Origin: Ectobius pallidus
Taxonomy: Eukaryota > Arthropoda > Insecta > Blattodea > Ectobiidae
Length of the DNA stretch: 64,000 bases
Assembly (NCBI GenBank): GCA_964059195.1
Contig: CAXKWD010000003.1
Coordinates: forward strand, 201,772,174 to 201,836,173
Reading direction: 5' to 3'
Shown here: positions 55,501-64,000 of the stretch, piece by piece
Numbering within the stretch: the stretch's first letter is position 1
Layout of the letters: every line of letters begins with the position of its first letter
Program-made: the position numbers and the translations under genes
The notes under the pieces: model-generated
Told to the model about the DNA's origin: nothing
What the model saw: the letters and a program-made list of their open reading frames with translations, nothing else
Databases searched by the model: none

Positions 55501-58500
55501 AGGTGTCTCTTTTGGGCACAATAACACAGACAGGGACGCAACCCGACGCGCAATTTTGCTTACGAGCAACTGGACGCGATGCGGCTTGGAACTTGTCCAG
55601 TCCACGTCGCCCCGCTCATTGCGTGTTTAATCCCATATGTTTATATGAATTTGATAGTGTCGCGTCACGTCGCTCGCTGTGTGTTTGTGTTTGAACCCTT
55701 TACAGATAGGCGGAATGTCCGGTGGGTGCACGTGGGATTGAGTTTGGGGGGGAGGGGGTGCCTGACGAAATCTTGCCCCGGGCGCCAACAAACCACGCGA
55801 CGGCCCTGTTTTGGACCATTTACCATTTTCCACTGTACCCTTCATTTGTTTTAGAGAACATTTTATATGCAGCAGACTTTCAGGGAAAACAAAATTGCAT
55901 AAGCAGCTGTATATATGTGTATATTTTCTATACAGATGTCTGTCATAACTACGAGGGCTGTTTTTTTTTGCAAGTTCCGATGGGGCATAAAATGAAAACC
56001 ACAGTGAAAATCAAAACTGTTTTATTTGGAACATTTAGGTACACCTTCTAGCTACTTCTCTACGTAGTTTTGTTCCGATTGAAACATTTGTCGTAGCGTG
56101 GTACCATTTTTCCAATACCCTCTTCATAGAAGCTTGCCGTCAGCGTATTGAGAAGGGTCCTCATGGCATTTTGAAGTGTTTTGAAGTTCTTCGTTGGTGT
56201 GGAAGCTCTGTTCTTCCAGATCTTTCTTCAGCTGCCGAAAAAAATGAAAGTAACTCGGCACGGGAACAAGTTTTCTAAATCCATCGTGACAGGGGATGAA
56301 ATGTGGATTCGTTACGACAATCCAGAATCCAAAAAACAATCCAAACAATGGATGCACACACATTTCCCGAACAAACCTAAGACCGAAGAAATTTAAAAAA
56401 AACTTCAAAATGCCGTGAGGACCCTTCTCAATAAGCTGGCAGCAAGCTTCTATGAAGAGGGTATTGGAAAAATGGTACCACGCTACGAAAAACGTTTCAA
56501 TCGGAACGAAACTACGTACAGAAGTAGCTAGAAGGTGTACCTAAATGTTCCAAATAAAACAGTTTTGATTTTCACTGTGGTTTTCATTTTATGCCCCATC
56601 GGAACTTGAAAAAAAAAACAGCCATCGTAGTATGAACTATAATAATACATGAAAATAATTAGGCCTAATTAATTGGGAAGTTTCAGTTTTGTAATTAAAA
56701 ATAAAATGAAGATGTAACATTGAAAACTATTTTCAACTTTTACAAAACAGCAAAATAAAAACATTGCTCCGTGCTCCATAACAGATAATTTGAAGATTTT
56801 CTCAGAACTCAGAGCTACCAGTTAGTAATATTTTTGCATTCAGAGTTAGGTATTCGACCTTTTCTAAAAGAAACATTTATCTAACTGTAATTTGAAAAGT
56901 AACTTTATTTAAATTTAAATGATTTAGAAAAGAATAGGTAATAGAGAGACATTAAAAAATAAGCAACATTAGAAAACGTATTATATTTATTAAAAATTAT
57001 ATATTTATTACGTCTTAAAGGTAAATTTTTATATCATAATTATTAATTTATATATGTATTCTCAGTACTTTCTATTCAACATTCAACGTCTCTGCCAAAT
57101 AACTGATCCTCTGGGTGAGTTAAAGTAGGCCTATTGACAAATCCGCAAAGCTTGAGATTCACTTTGGATTGGGAGATTTAAAGTTTGTTTCTTCTTCTTT
57201 TTTATTGTGAAAACTCTGTTAGCAAAAGTGTTCCCATCACTGAATCTGCCCATTGAGCCAACATCAATAGTGATATTAAGTTGGTAGTCTGAATCAACAA
57301 CGGCCATCATTACAAGGGAAAAAGATAAGTTTATAATTAAAAAATGATGATACACTCTTTTATTTTTATGTGTTTCCCATCAAGCAATGTGGAAAATGCC
57401 ATTTTTCATCAAAGCCAAGAGCATTTGAAGCCCATTGTTCTGTTGTTGGTTCTGGCATAAATCAGTTGCATACATTTCTAAAATTGTTTCTGCTACTTCT
57501 TTTACAATGTTCGATCACTGGTTCCATATACATTCTATATACAATACTTTTGAAGCTATTTCCTGAGGCTAGGTACATGCAACATACACAAATACAACAC
57601 ATATATACACATATATACACATAAATTACACACATTGTGTAGACGTGAAACTAACATTTCATAATATACAGAATTATTTTAAGGGACTTTAATGTTATTG
57701 AGAGACTTCGTCTCATTTTAAATATCTAAGAAGAAATGAACAGACATTTCTTATTTAGAAATTAATTATTTTAGGGAATTTACTAAAAATGGTAGCTGAT
57801 TGTGAAACTTTGTTGCAGGTTCTGAGGCGAAAACAGTGTGGGAGAAATTAAGGCATTCTTTGCGGGACGCACTCAGGAGGCAGAAAAAGTGTGCGAAAAG
57901 CGGCGCTGGTGCAACTACGATTAAACCTTGGAAGTTTCAAACAGAAATGGGATTTCTTCTGCCTTACATGGCAAATAGGAAAAGAGGGACGAATTTGGTT
58001 GACGAGAGCGATGAAGATTCAACCACACAAAACCTAGGACAAATCAAATTTGAAGATATCCAGGGAGAAGACAGTGTGGTTCAACCTGTAAGCGAGGAGC
58101 GTGAAGATGAAGATGAAGATGGGACACTTGGGATAGTCACAGTCTTTCCACAAAGTACTTCGAACACAGAAACGCAAAAGAGATGTCTTGACTTTCCTGG
58201 TACTTCAGGAGAAAACACACCTACACCTCAAAAGCAAATAAAAATTAAAGACAATGTTGCAATATTGCTCCAGCAGTCCCTGGAAAACCGGGAGAGAGCA
58301 GGAATATTGGATAGGGTGCAACCTCCAAGCGACCCTTTGTATCATTTTTTTATGTCAATGTATGAAACCACAAAACAAATGCCGCCACCGTCACAACACG
58401 TGGTCAAAAATCAAATATACAAAGCTGTGGCAGATATGGAAGCGGCTTTACTAAACATACCACCAACCCAAACATTTCAACCATACCATTTTCAACTCCA

Positions 58501-58573
58501 GAACAATAACTACTCTGCCTCTCAACGCTCAACGCCTAGGCCACTTTCTTCTAATTCAGATATTTCATCTTAA
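52394..58573 (+). CDS. MADF-BESS domain protein, complete two-exon gene
   Basis: Exon 1 (52394-52526) and exon 2 (57819-58573) join at a split Gly codon with a GT-AG intron, giving about 295 aa. Residues about 3-90 form a MADF domain: LIQAVRRRTILYDTSHADY, IWEEIAKETGMTCG, then VWEKLRHSLRDALRRQKK and WKFQTEMGFLLPYM. After an acidic linker (EEREDEDEDG) comes a BESS motif at about residue 220-260: DPLYHFFMSMYETTKQMPPP then IYKAVADMEAAL. In this family MADF binds DNA and BESS mediates protein contact, so a nuclear transcription-factor-like role is inferred. ATG is chosen because it is the first in frame and the MADF domain begins at once. The 5.3 kb intron is full of transposons. Confidence 0.9.
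52667..52727 (+). ncRNA. Hammerhead ribozyme motif (Penelope-type), best in window
   Basis: Core CTGATGA at 52678-52684, stem II GCAGG/CCTGC (52686-52690 with 52697-52701, loop AACAAT), GAAA at 52702-52705, stem III AC/GT with loop GACC, cleavage expected after C52713. Stem I pairs TCTG (52674-52677) with CAGA (52714-52717), and TTGG with CCAA further out. One extra U lies between core and stem II. It is in intron 1 of the MADF gene, followed by GTTTTTATTCAACTATTTAA-like sequence. Confidence 0.55.
53146..54130 (-). mobile_element. Tc1/mariner-like element with ~175-bp inverted ends
   Basis: Ends AAGGGTGACCGACGGGAACC and inverse, flanked by TA. The inverted ends extend to about 53320 and 53955. 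On the minus strand, 53733-53966 encodes FFQQDGATPHTARASMDLVR then PWPPRSPDLSTCDFF, and 53504-53770 continues SRVYSHRPRILADLKEAIKQ in another frame, so the transposase is frameshifted. The N-terminal half is missing. Confidence 0.85.
54884..55808. mobile_element. hAT-type element with 8-bp target duplication
   Basis: CAGGGCCGTCGCGTGG and CCACGCGACGGCCCTG ends, exact duplication TTTTGGAC at 54876-54883 and 55809-55816. Sub-ends are GGGGCG/CGCCCC-rich (GGGGCGATCGCCCCGGGCGC). No transposase seen. Confidence 0.9.
55952..56627. mobile_element. Fold-back mariner element
   Basis: Ends CGAGGGCTGTTTTTTTTTGC and inverse, flanked by TA. The inverted copies extend about 230 bp inward, far beyond a mariner terminus, and include the C-terminal coding region on both sides. 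The centre (about 56244-56396, +) encodes SIVTGDEMWIRYDNPESKKQ, the first catalytic-Asp region of a mariner transposase. Confidence 0.85.
57131..57450 (-). pseudogene. PIF/Harbinger DDE transposase remnant
   Basis: On the minus strand, KWHFPHCLMGNT, two stops, then in a shifted frame FSLVMMAVVDSDYQLNITID and VGSMGRFSDGNTF with TLNLP match the DDE domain of HARBI1-like transposases (FPHC.G..DGKH, FSIVL.AVVDA.Y.F...DVG..GR.SD). It lies about 370 bp before exon 2 of the MADF gene, on the opposite strand. Confidence 0.75.
57819..58573 (+). CDS. MADF-BESS gene exon 2
   Basis: The acceptor TTGTTGCAG precedes 57819. The first two bases complete Gly, then SEAKTVWEKLRHSLRDALRR follows. It carries the rest of the MADF domain, the acidic linker and the BESS motif, with TAA at 58571-58573. 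A GTG at 57836 is not a start. Confidence 0.92.
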
Positions 58574-58813
58574 ATAGAAACGACCATTCGGAGTGTTCCA
58601 GAAGACCCATAAGAAAGGGACACCTTATTTAATTTTACAAGTAGTTTTTCTGAAAACTAATTTTTTCTATTACTCTTCATTTTTATTTTTATTTCCATTA
58701 TTTCAAGCATTAGTTATAAATTTATGGCAGATGAGTTCCAATCAGCAGCTGGCGCAGACTGGATAGGGATCGCCAGAGACAGAGTTCAATGGAAAACACT
58801 AAGAAAAGAAGTA

Positions 58814-59665
58814 CAGTATAACCCCGATAATTTGAGTTAATTGGGGCTGAGGCTACTTCGAATTACAAAAAACTCGGATTATACTGATATATCACTAAAT
58901 CAATGGGTAAATCATAAATAAATGTTTAATGAGCACAATAATTGTTTAAAAAATAAATAAATGAACAATATAGTAAGCCTACATACCTGTGTTACGCCTG
59001 TGTGTATATTGGCAGACATTTCCAATTTTCTACATCGGCATCCTTAAGGATTAAGTCATTGTCTGACCCTTAATGGAGTGGAACGGGAAACCGGTGCTAC
59101 TAGGAAAACACTTTTAATTACCATTGTCGCTGAGTAGGGATTACTGTTAAAATACAGTATTCTTTTTTGGAAGGATGGTATGCACTGTACAATTGATTGA
59201 CACCAGGTACCGACAAAGAAAAATCAAACCTAATGGTTTCTGTCAATCTGTAATAGAAATGCATTAGCAGTCTGAATCCAAGGTTATTTCTGTGTATTAT
59301 GAACGAAAACCCTAAGTGGGACAGTTTTACCTGCATTTTTGTACAGGTAGGGGGAAAAAAAGTGAACGTAATAAAATATCTAAGTTGCCAATTTGAGCCA
59401 CTGCGGGTTCAAGGCATGCACAGTGGCTCATATCAGCAGCTTGGATATTTTAGTAGGTCCGCTTCCCCCACCTGTAAGTTACATGGAAAAAATTGAAAGA
59501 AAGCTCAAAATGTAACACATTCGGAAGTGCGTAAAACTTACATGCAGACACCATATAAAAATGAGATTTTACTCTTGTTTTATGGAAAATTTTAATTTTC
59601 TTAAGACCAGCTCGAATTACACGGATCCTCGAAATACCGGGACTCGAATTACCGAGGCTCTACTG
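58814..59665. mobile_element. pogo/Tigger-like MITE with a nested MITE
   Basis: CAGTATAACCCCGATAATTT at the left; the inverse of CAGTAGAGCCTCGGTAATTC at the right; TA on both sides. Sub-ends repeat TCGAATTAC and TCGGATTATAC. The MITE 59345-59474 is inserted inside. It lies 240 bp after the MADF stop codon. Confidence 0.75.
59345..59474. mobile_element. 130-bp MITE, copy 1 (family M1)
   Basis: CAGGTAGGGGGAAAAAAAGT and GCTTCCCCCACCTG ends, TA flanks. Internal ATATCTAAGTTGCCAATTTG and GAGCCACTGCG are shared with copy 2 at 60372-60621. Confidence 0.7.
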
Positions 59666-60371
59666 TAGTGAAGTGTAATATAGTGCTTACTTTAAGGAGA
59701 GAAATTGACTCTTACTCACACAGAATGGCTCCCCATGTGAACAATAAAAGAAAGCAAAATTGAAGCCAATCTCACTTCGTAAGAAATAGTTTGTGCTACA
59801 TAAGAAGGAGGCCCTTGCCCTCAAGGGATTTTGTTGGCTTATTCTCATTCTCAATAAATTTATATGGATAACAAAATATTCATTTATTCTTTTGCACAAC
59901 CTTTCATTCTTGCACAAAAGACACAATAAATTATTTTATTTTATGAAACATACCTTTGCTGTCCTACTTGGCAATTCATAAAATAATATAATTTATTAGA
60001 TCACTGACTCTAAGTATTGGCAACATTACATCCAAAGAAATCGCATTTTTTTAATTTGTAGGAAATTAATAAATTTTTCACCTTCAATGCAGCTAGTTTT
60101 TCTTCAGTTCCGATAGATCTTGACGAATTGCATTATTCAGCATCTATTGTCTCCTTGATGAATCCAATTCAGAAAACTGTTCATGGGTTACATGGTAATA
60201 GTTCCTATATTTTTCATTACAAAATTCCTCTTTAAGGATGGATTCTCATTGCGTCTTTCTTTTTTCTTTAAATAACTGCTTTTCGGAAGCTTTTTGTGTA
60301 ATGATGTTGAAATTATTTGTTCTTCGAGTTCATCTGGCTCTGATTCTGAACTTAGTAATGATTCTATATAC

Positions 60372-60621
60372 AGATAGGGAAAAAAATGGACTGGCTAAAA
60401 TATCTAAGTTGACGATATGAGCCACTGCGCATGCCTAGCAGCATTCACAGGATAGCAGGGAATGTATTGAAATGAACATTGCTTGAATTGAAAAATAATT
60501 TTATGTAATTTTCATTGCTTATGAAAATAAACGTTTCCGTTACATCTCTTGCATTTATTTAGTATCACAAGGCAATGAAATCAGCTACAAGGGTCGGTCC
60601 GCTTCCCCCCCCCCCTACCTG
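60372..60621. mobile_element. 250-bp MITE, copy 2 (family M1)
   Basis: CAGATAGGGAAAAAAATGG and GCTTCCCCCCCCCCCCTACC ends, TA flanks. It shares AAATATCTAAGTTGACGATA and GAGCCACTGCGCATGCC with copy 1 and is about 120 bp longer. Confidence 0.7.
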
Positions 60622-61310
60622 TACATAGCACTCATTGCTCACTATCTCACAGGCATACAGTTGTGATAGAACTGCCTCCCAACTTTGTTCTTCCTGCGTG
60701 CACAGTTGACTGATTCCTGCTTCCCTGCATCTCAACTTGTGCCCAGCCTTAACAAGATAGTTTGGAGTTCGCAAGGTTCTAGTTAACGTGAAGGTTGCAA
60801 GTTAACATTTAATTTTACATTATGTTATAAAGTTTACGTGATGCATAAACATGCCCCCAAAGTTTAAGTTTACATTAAGTTTACAGTTAATGTGATTTTC
60901 TATGTGATTGCCATGCCATCATGGGCCTTAAGGGTCTGTATAAGTTTTAAAAGCACAAAAAAGCATAATTTTAAAAATATAGTATAAAGATTACAATATG
61001 TAATTTCAATTGTCTGTTTAAATCCAACAATAGAGTCAATTAAAAAATTAAAAAAATGTATCCAGCGACAATGAACATCTGGTACATAAAGTTTAATGGT
61101 TTATGGTAAGTACACAATCTGTATCAGAGCAGTTCACATCTGTTGAACACCAGCATGTCAAAAATTGCTGTAAATGCAATTGAAAGGGTGGTGAGTTTCC
61201 CATACATTCAGGCCCTTAGGCAGGGGTGGGCGCTGTCCCCCAAATTGTCACTGCCCCCCTAAATTTTTAGCATTTAAAACTATAAAAATCTATTCAAGCA
61301 ATACTTTGAT
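60622..61310. other. Intergenic DNA, mostly unrecognised
   Basis: Tandem-like GTTTACATTAAGTTTACAGT words at about 60880. GGCAGGGGTGGGCGCTGTCC at 61213-61232 with GCCCCCCTAAATTT looks like a single hAT-like terminus. Confidence 0.35.
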
Positions 61311-61319
61311 AATAGCTCC

Positions 61320-61670
61320 AGGGAGCTTAGGGAAATATTTGGACTTAAGGGAGATGAAAATGGGTACTAAAGAAAACTGCATAACGACGAGCTTCATAAC
61401 CTGTACGCTTCACCGAATATATTAAGGGTAATTAAATCACGGAGGATGAAATGGGCTGGACGTGGGGAGGAAAGACATGTCTCCAAAGTATTGACTGGGA
61501 GACCCGAAGGGAAAAGACCTCCTGGAAGATCTAGACGTAGGTGGGAGGGCAATATTACATAGATTTAAGGGAAGTAGGATTTGCGAGGGATGATTGGATG
61601 GAGTTAACACAGGATAGGGTTGAATGGCGGGCTCAGGTAAGCGCGGCAATGAACATCCGGGTTCCAAAAA
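61320..61670 (+). pseudogene. RTE-like reverse-transcriptase C-terminal remnant, copy 3
   Basis: Same sequence as the end of 41690-42425, encoding LHNDELHNLYASPN-like, RRMKWAGRGE, RPPGRSRRRWEGN and EWRAQVSAAMN segments with stops. GGAGGTCTTTTCCCTTCGGG (inverse) is intact here and lost in copy 2. Confidence 0.6.
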
Positions 61671-61884
61671 ATTAATTATTGGTTGCGGTATTCAACAGAT
61701 TCCATATTTTATGGAATATGGTTGATACTGATATTTTCAAATTGCTCATTCTGACTACCAAAAACTTTCCTACCTTCACATGAAGAGAGTGAACAGAACT
61801 TAGGTTACTATGAAAATTGTCATAATTATATGAAACACAGTGATCCAAAAATTTAATCAATTGTATTTTATCTTTGAATGCCAT

Positions 61885-62000
61885 AACACAAATTTATTTT
61901 CATTGGTAATTAATATTTTATAATAATAATAATAATAATAATATAGATATTGGTAATTAATATTTTATAATAATAATAATAATAATAATATAGATAATAA
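61885..62000. repeat. Tandem duplication of a 48-bp AT-rich unit with (AAT)n
   Basis: TATTGGTAATTAATATTTTA followed by (TAA)n and ATATAGATA occurs twice in a row. Confidence 0.75.
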
Positions 62001-62044
62001 TAAGTGATTGGTTATAGTTCTATAGTTCTGGCTATATTTGAGAA

Positions 62045-63030
62045 CTAGCTTGAAAGGCCCGGCGTCGCCCGGGTTTTTTAATTTAGTAATTGGAAATGAA
62101 CTTATGAAGGACTTTAGATTTTTAAATTTATTATAGGTCATTATATAGGTATTTATAATTTGAAATAGGAAGGACGATTTATCACTCAGAAAACGCTTGG
62201 AATAGCTTTTTATGGCTCATAGAGGATGTAGAATTTTGCATCCCATCACTTGTACACAGCAAGCCTGGTAGGGGTTCAAATAAGAAGAAACATAAATTCC
62301 GGTAACATAAAATTGTATTTGCGGAATATTTTATTTCTCACTCTCATGTTACCATAAAAAAGAAATGTAATATCACTTTCATACTTCTCTCTCCAAAAAA
62401 CCTGCGATATAATAAAATACACACTACCATACTTCGTATTGTTTTCTCTATGTCGAGGGTAGAGAAAGTTATGTGACTGCATTATTTTCGTGGATTTCAT
62501 TCTTGAATATTTACGAGGGCTGGTCAATAAGTAAGGTCTCCAACACTCTTAGCCCAAGCTCATAACGTTGGGCTAGAGTGTTGGAAACCTTACTTATTGA
62601 CCAACCCTCGTATTTATAACATGGATTAGCCTATATTGATAGTTCTCTAATTTGTTAAGTCTCGTTTCATTTATTTCCAAAGCCTTATGTGAAGACTGCC
62701 AACAATAGCGTTGTCAACTGAACTGTGATTTGGATTTGATAATTCTGTGTAAATAGGGATGAAGTCTTCTCAAACACATTTAATTCGACGGTATAAGGTC
62801 AATGAAGTCACCAATGCCGTCGTAAAATAAGGCAGAACAATAACAACATTTAATTTTTGGCATTTAAAATCAGGATTTTTCAAAATCCTTTCTTAGTGAG
62901 CACCTACATTATGAAACGAAGGTACTGTCAAAATTCCATGTCTCTACCTATTATAGTTTGGGCTCTACGTTGATTCTCTGTCTGTCAGTCAGTCAGGACA
63001 AAGCCTTTTATGTATAGGCCTATAGAGATT
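62045..63030 (+). mobile_element. Dispersed repeat family R2, copy 3
   Basis: CTAGCTTGAAAGGCCCGGCG start and CTGTCAGTCAGTCAGGAC... ATAGAGATT end. Matches the inverse of 46124-46952 and the 3' half of 25667-26270. Interrupted by the palindrome 62514-62610. Confidence 0.6.
62514..62610. mobile_element. 97-bp palindromic mariner MITE
   Basis: CGAGGGCTGGTCAATAAGTA and inverse, arms about 43 bp with 11-bp loop, flanked by TA. Nearly the whole element is inverted repeat. Confidence 0.85.
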
Positions 63031-63154
63031 GAGTATTAACGTAAAAAGGAGTCAACTTTCTCAATGTCAAACGAAATGGTCTATAATAGCTATTTATGTA
63101 TAAAGTACGCAAAATAACGCTTTAGGGGACGAGTCTATAGCGGCTGAGACGTAA

Positions 63155-63587
63155 AGCTCTATCCACAATGCGCAGTCGGCAGTTGGCGGCAGTTTGCTGT
63201 TGCAATCGGCCGCTTGGGAGCAGCACTCGAGTCGTCTACAATATGCTGTCGACATTGAGGTTAGGGAAACATCTTACAGAATAAAAAAGATGGAGGAATC
63301 GCTTTATAATTAGATAATATATGTTATAAACACATCTTGCTTTCTCGTAGTATGCTAATCTGTGTATTTGCACTAGTAAATAATTATCATTCGCGTAATA
63401 TGTTACTTGCAGTCGTTCAGTTCGTAGTCAGAGATGAATTTCTCGTCTGCCGACTACTGATAACCAACTGCTGTCGTCTGCAACTGCACATTGTGAATGG
63501 CGTCCATTGATCACCACACGTTATACTTCGACTACAAACTACCGTCTACCGACTAACAACTGCCGACTGCGCATTGTGGATAGAGCT
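63155..63587. mobile_element. MITE with ~30-bp near-perfect inverted ends and TAA target
   Basis: AGCTCTATCCACAATGCGCA (continuing GTCGGCAGTTG) and its inverse, flanked by TAA at 63152-63154 and 63588-63590. A three-base TWA target fits PIF/Harbinger. The inner DNA has many CCGACTAC/CAACTGC words. Confidence 0.75.
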
Positions 63588-63599
63588 TAAGCCGAGGCC

Positions 63600-64000
63600 G
63601 AAATAAAGGATGAGTCCGATAAAGCTTTTGCCTACGTGGTGCATACAATATTTCTTAGTAAAAGCTCTCTAAATTATATGAAATGAAATAAAAATACCGT
63701 ATAATTAATTGTAATGAAAGGTATAGGCTGCCATTTGTTAACGTCATATTCCCACAGCCTGAATCGCAGAACAACAGTGAACCGTAAACCGAAATGCGGT
63801 AGAGATACATAATATTTAGACGCTTATTTGTAAGCAATATTGCATGCGAACTAGTATTTATGAAAACCTTCTGAAAATATGAGTGATAATCCCGAGGAAA
63901 TTTCAATCCAAGCCAGAAACATTGAATTGGAGCTGCTGCCAGTAAAATCTCGGCAGCAGTAGACTATGAAATGTATATGCACTTAAATGCTGGTGCATCC
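63600..64000. other. Window end, nothing recognised
   Basis: AT-rich, no coding homology or repeat structure seen. Confidence 0.4.

Noticed and set aside
55579..55854. GC-rich frame of 91 codons
   Set aside because: It crosses the end of a hAT element with exact target duplication; no protein similarity.

Overview
This window is repeat-dense, intron-rich eukaryotic DNA. It looks like a large insect genome, and a cockroach/termite-like or other hemimetabolous insect is my best guess, based on the transposon mix, several tRNA-derived SINE families, a MADF-BESS gene and kilobase-scale introns. Species cannot be fixed from the sequence. There are no bacterial-style genes, operons or CRISPR arrays.

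Three host transcription units can be supported, all on the + strand. (1) 1666-27355: the last eight exons of the IFT70/TTC30 gene, a TPR protein of the intraflagellar transport IFT-B complex. Every splice junction is GT-AG, every phase is consistent and the exons splice into one open frame. About 210 N-terminal residues must lie left of the window. (2) 36778-36871: a likely first coding exon of an unidentified secreted protein (signal peptide followed by a GT donor). Its partner exons are not identified. (3) 52394-58573: a complete two-exon MADF-BESS protein (about 295 aa). Its 5.3 kb intron is packed with DNA transposons and a Penelope-type hammerhead-like motif.

The rest is layered mobile DNA. 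0-27 kb (IFT70 introns): MITEs, a 16-bp minisatellite, a 234-bp-arm palindrome, a piggyBac-like MITE, an in-frame hAT/mariner chimera, tRNA-like repeats, a Jockey-like LINE with reverse transcriptase, a fold-back mariner, a possible solo LTR, an 8-bp-TSD hAT MITE and Penelope-like fragments. 27-36 kb: a Harbinger-like fragment with a Myb/SANT domain, a hAT MITE, a mariner, a SINE with 13-bp TSDs and RTE-like remnants. 36-47 kb: a family of TIR repeats in five copies, a Tc1-like element, more SINEs and a hAT MITE. 47-52 kb: four hAT-type elements, three of them tightly clustered and two of those splitting GAT-rich microsatellite. 52-64 kb: the MADF gene with its TE-filled intron, a pogo/Tigger-like MITE with a nested MITE, and further MITEs.

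The two most notable patterns are as follows. First, a set of hAT-like elements have near-alignable YAGRG...CGGA-type termini, exact or near-exact 8-bp target duplications, and bodies made of repeats of each element's own terminal motif. Second, five loci carry hammerhead-ribozyme-like cores whose stem III is either a self-complementary hexamer/tetramer or a 2-bp stem with a 4-nt loop. Both were read by eye and need structural and database confirmation.
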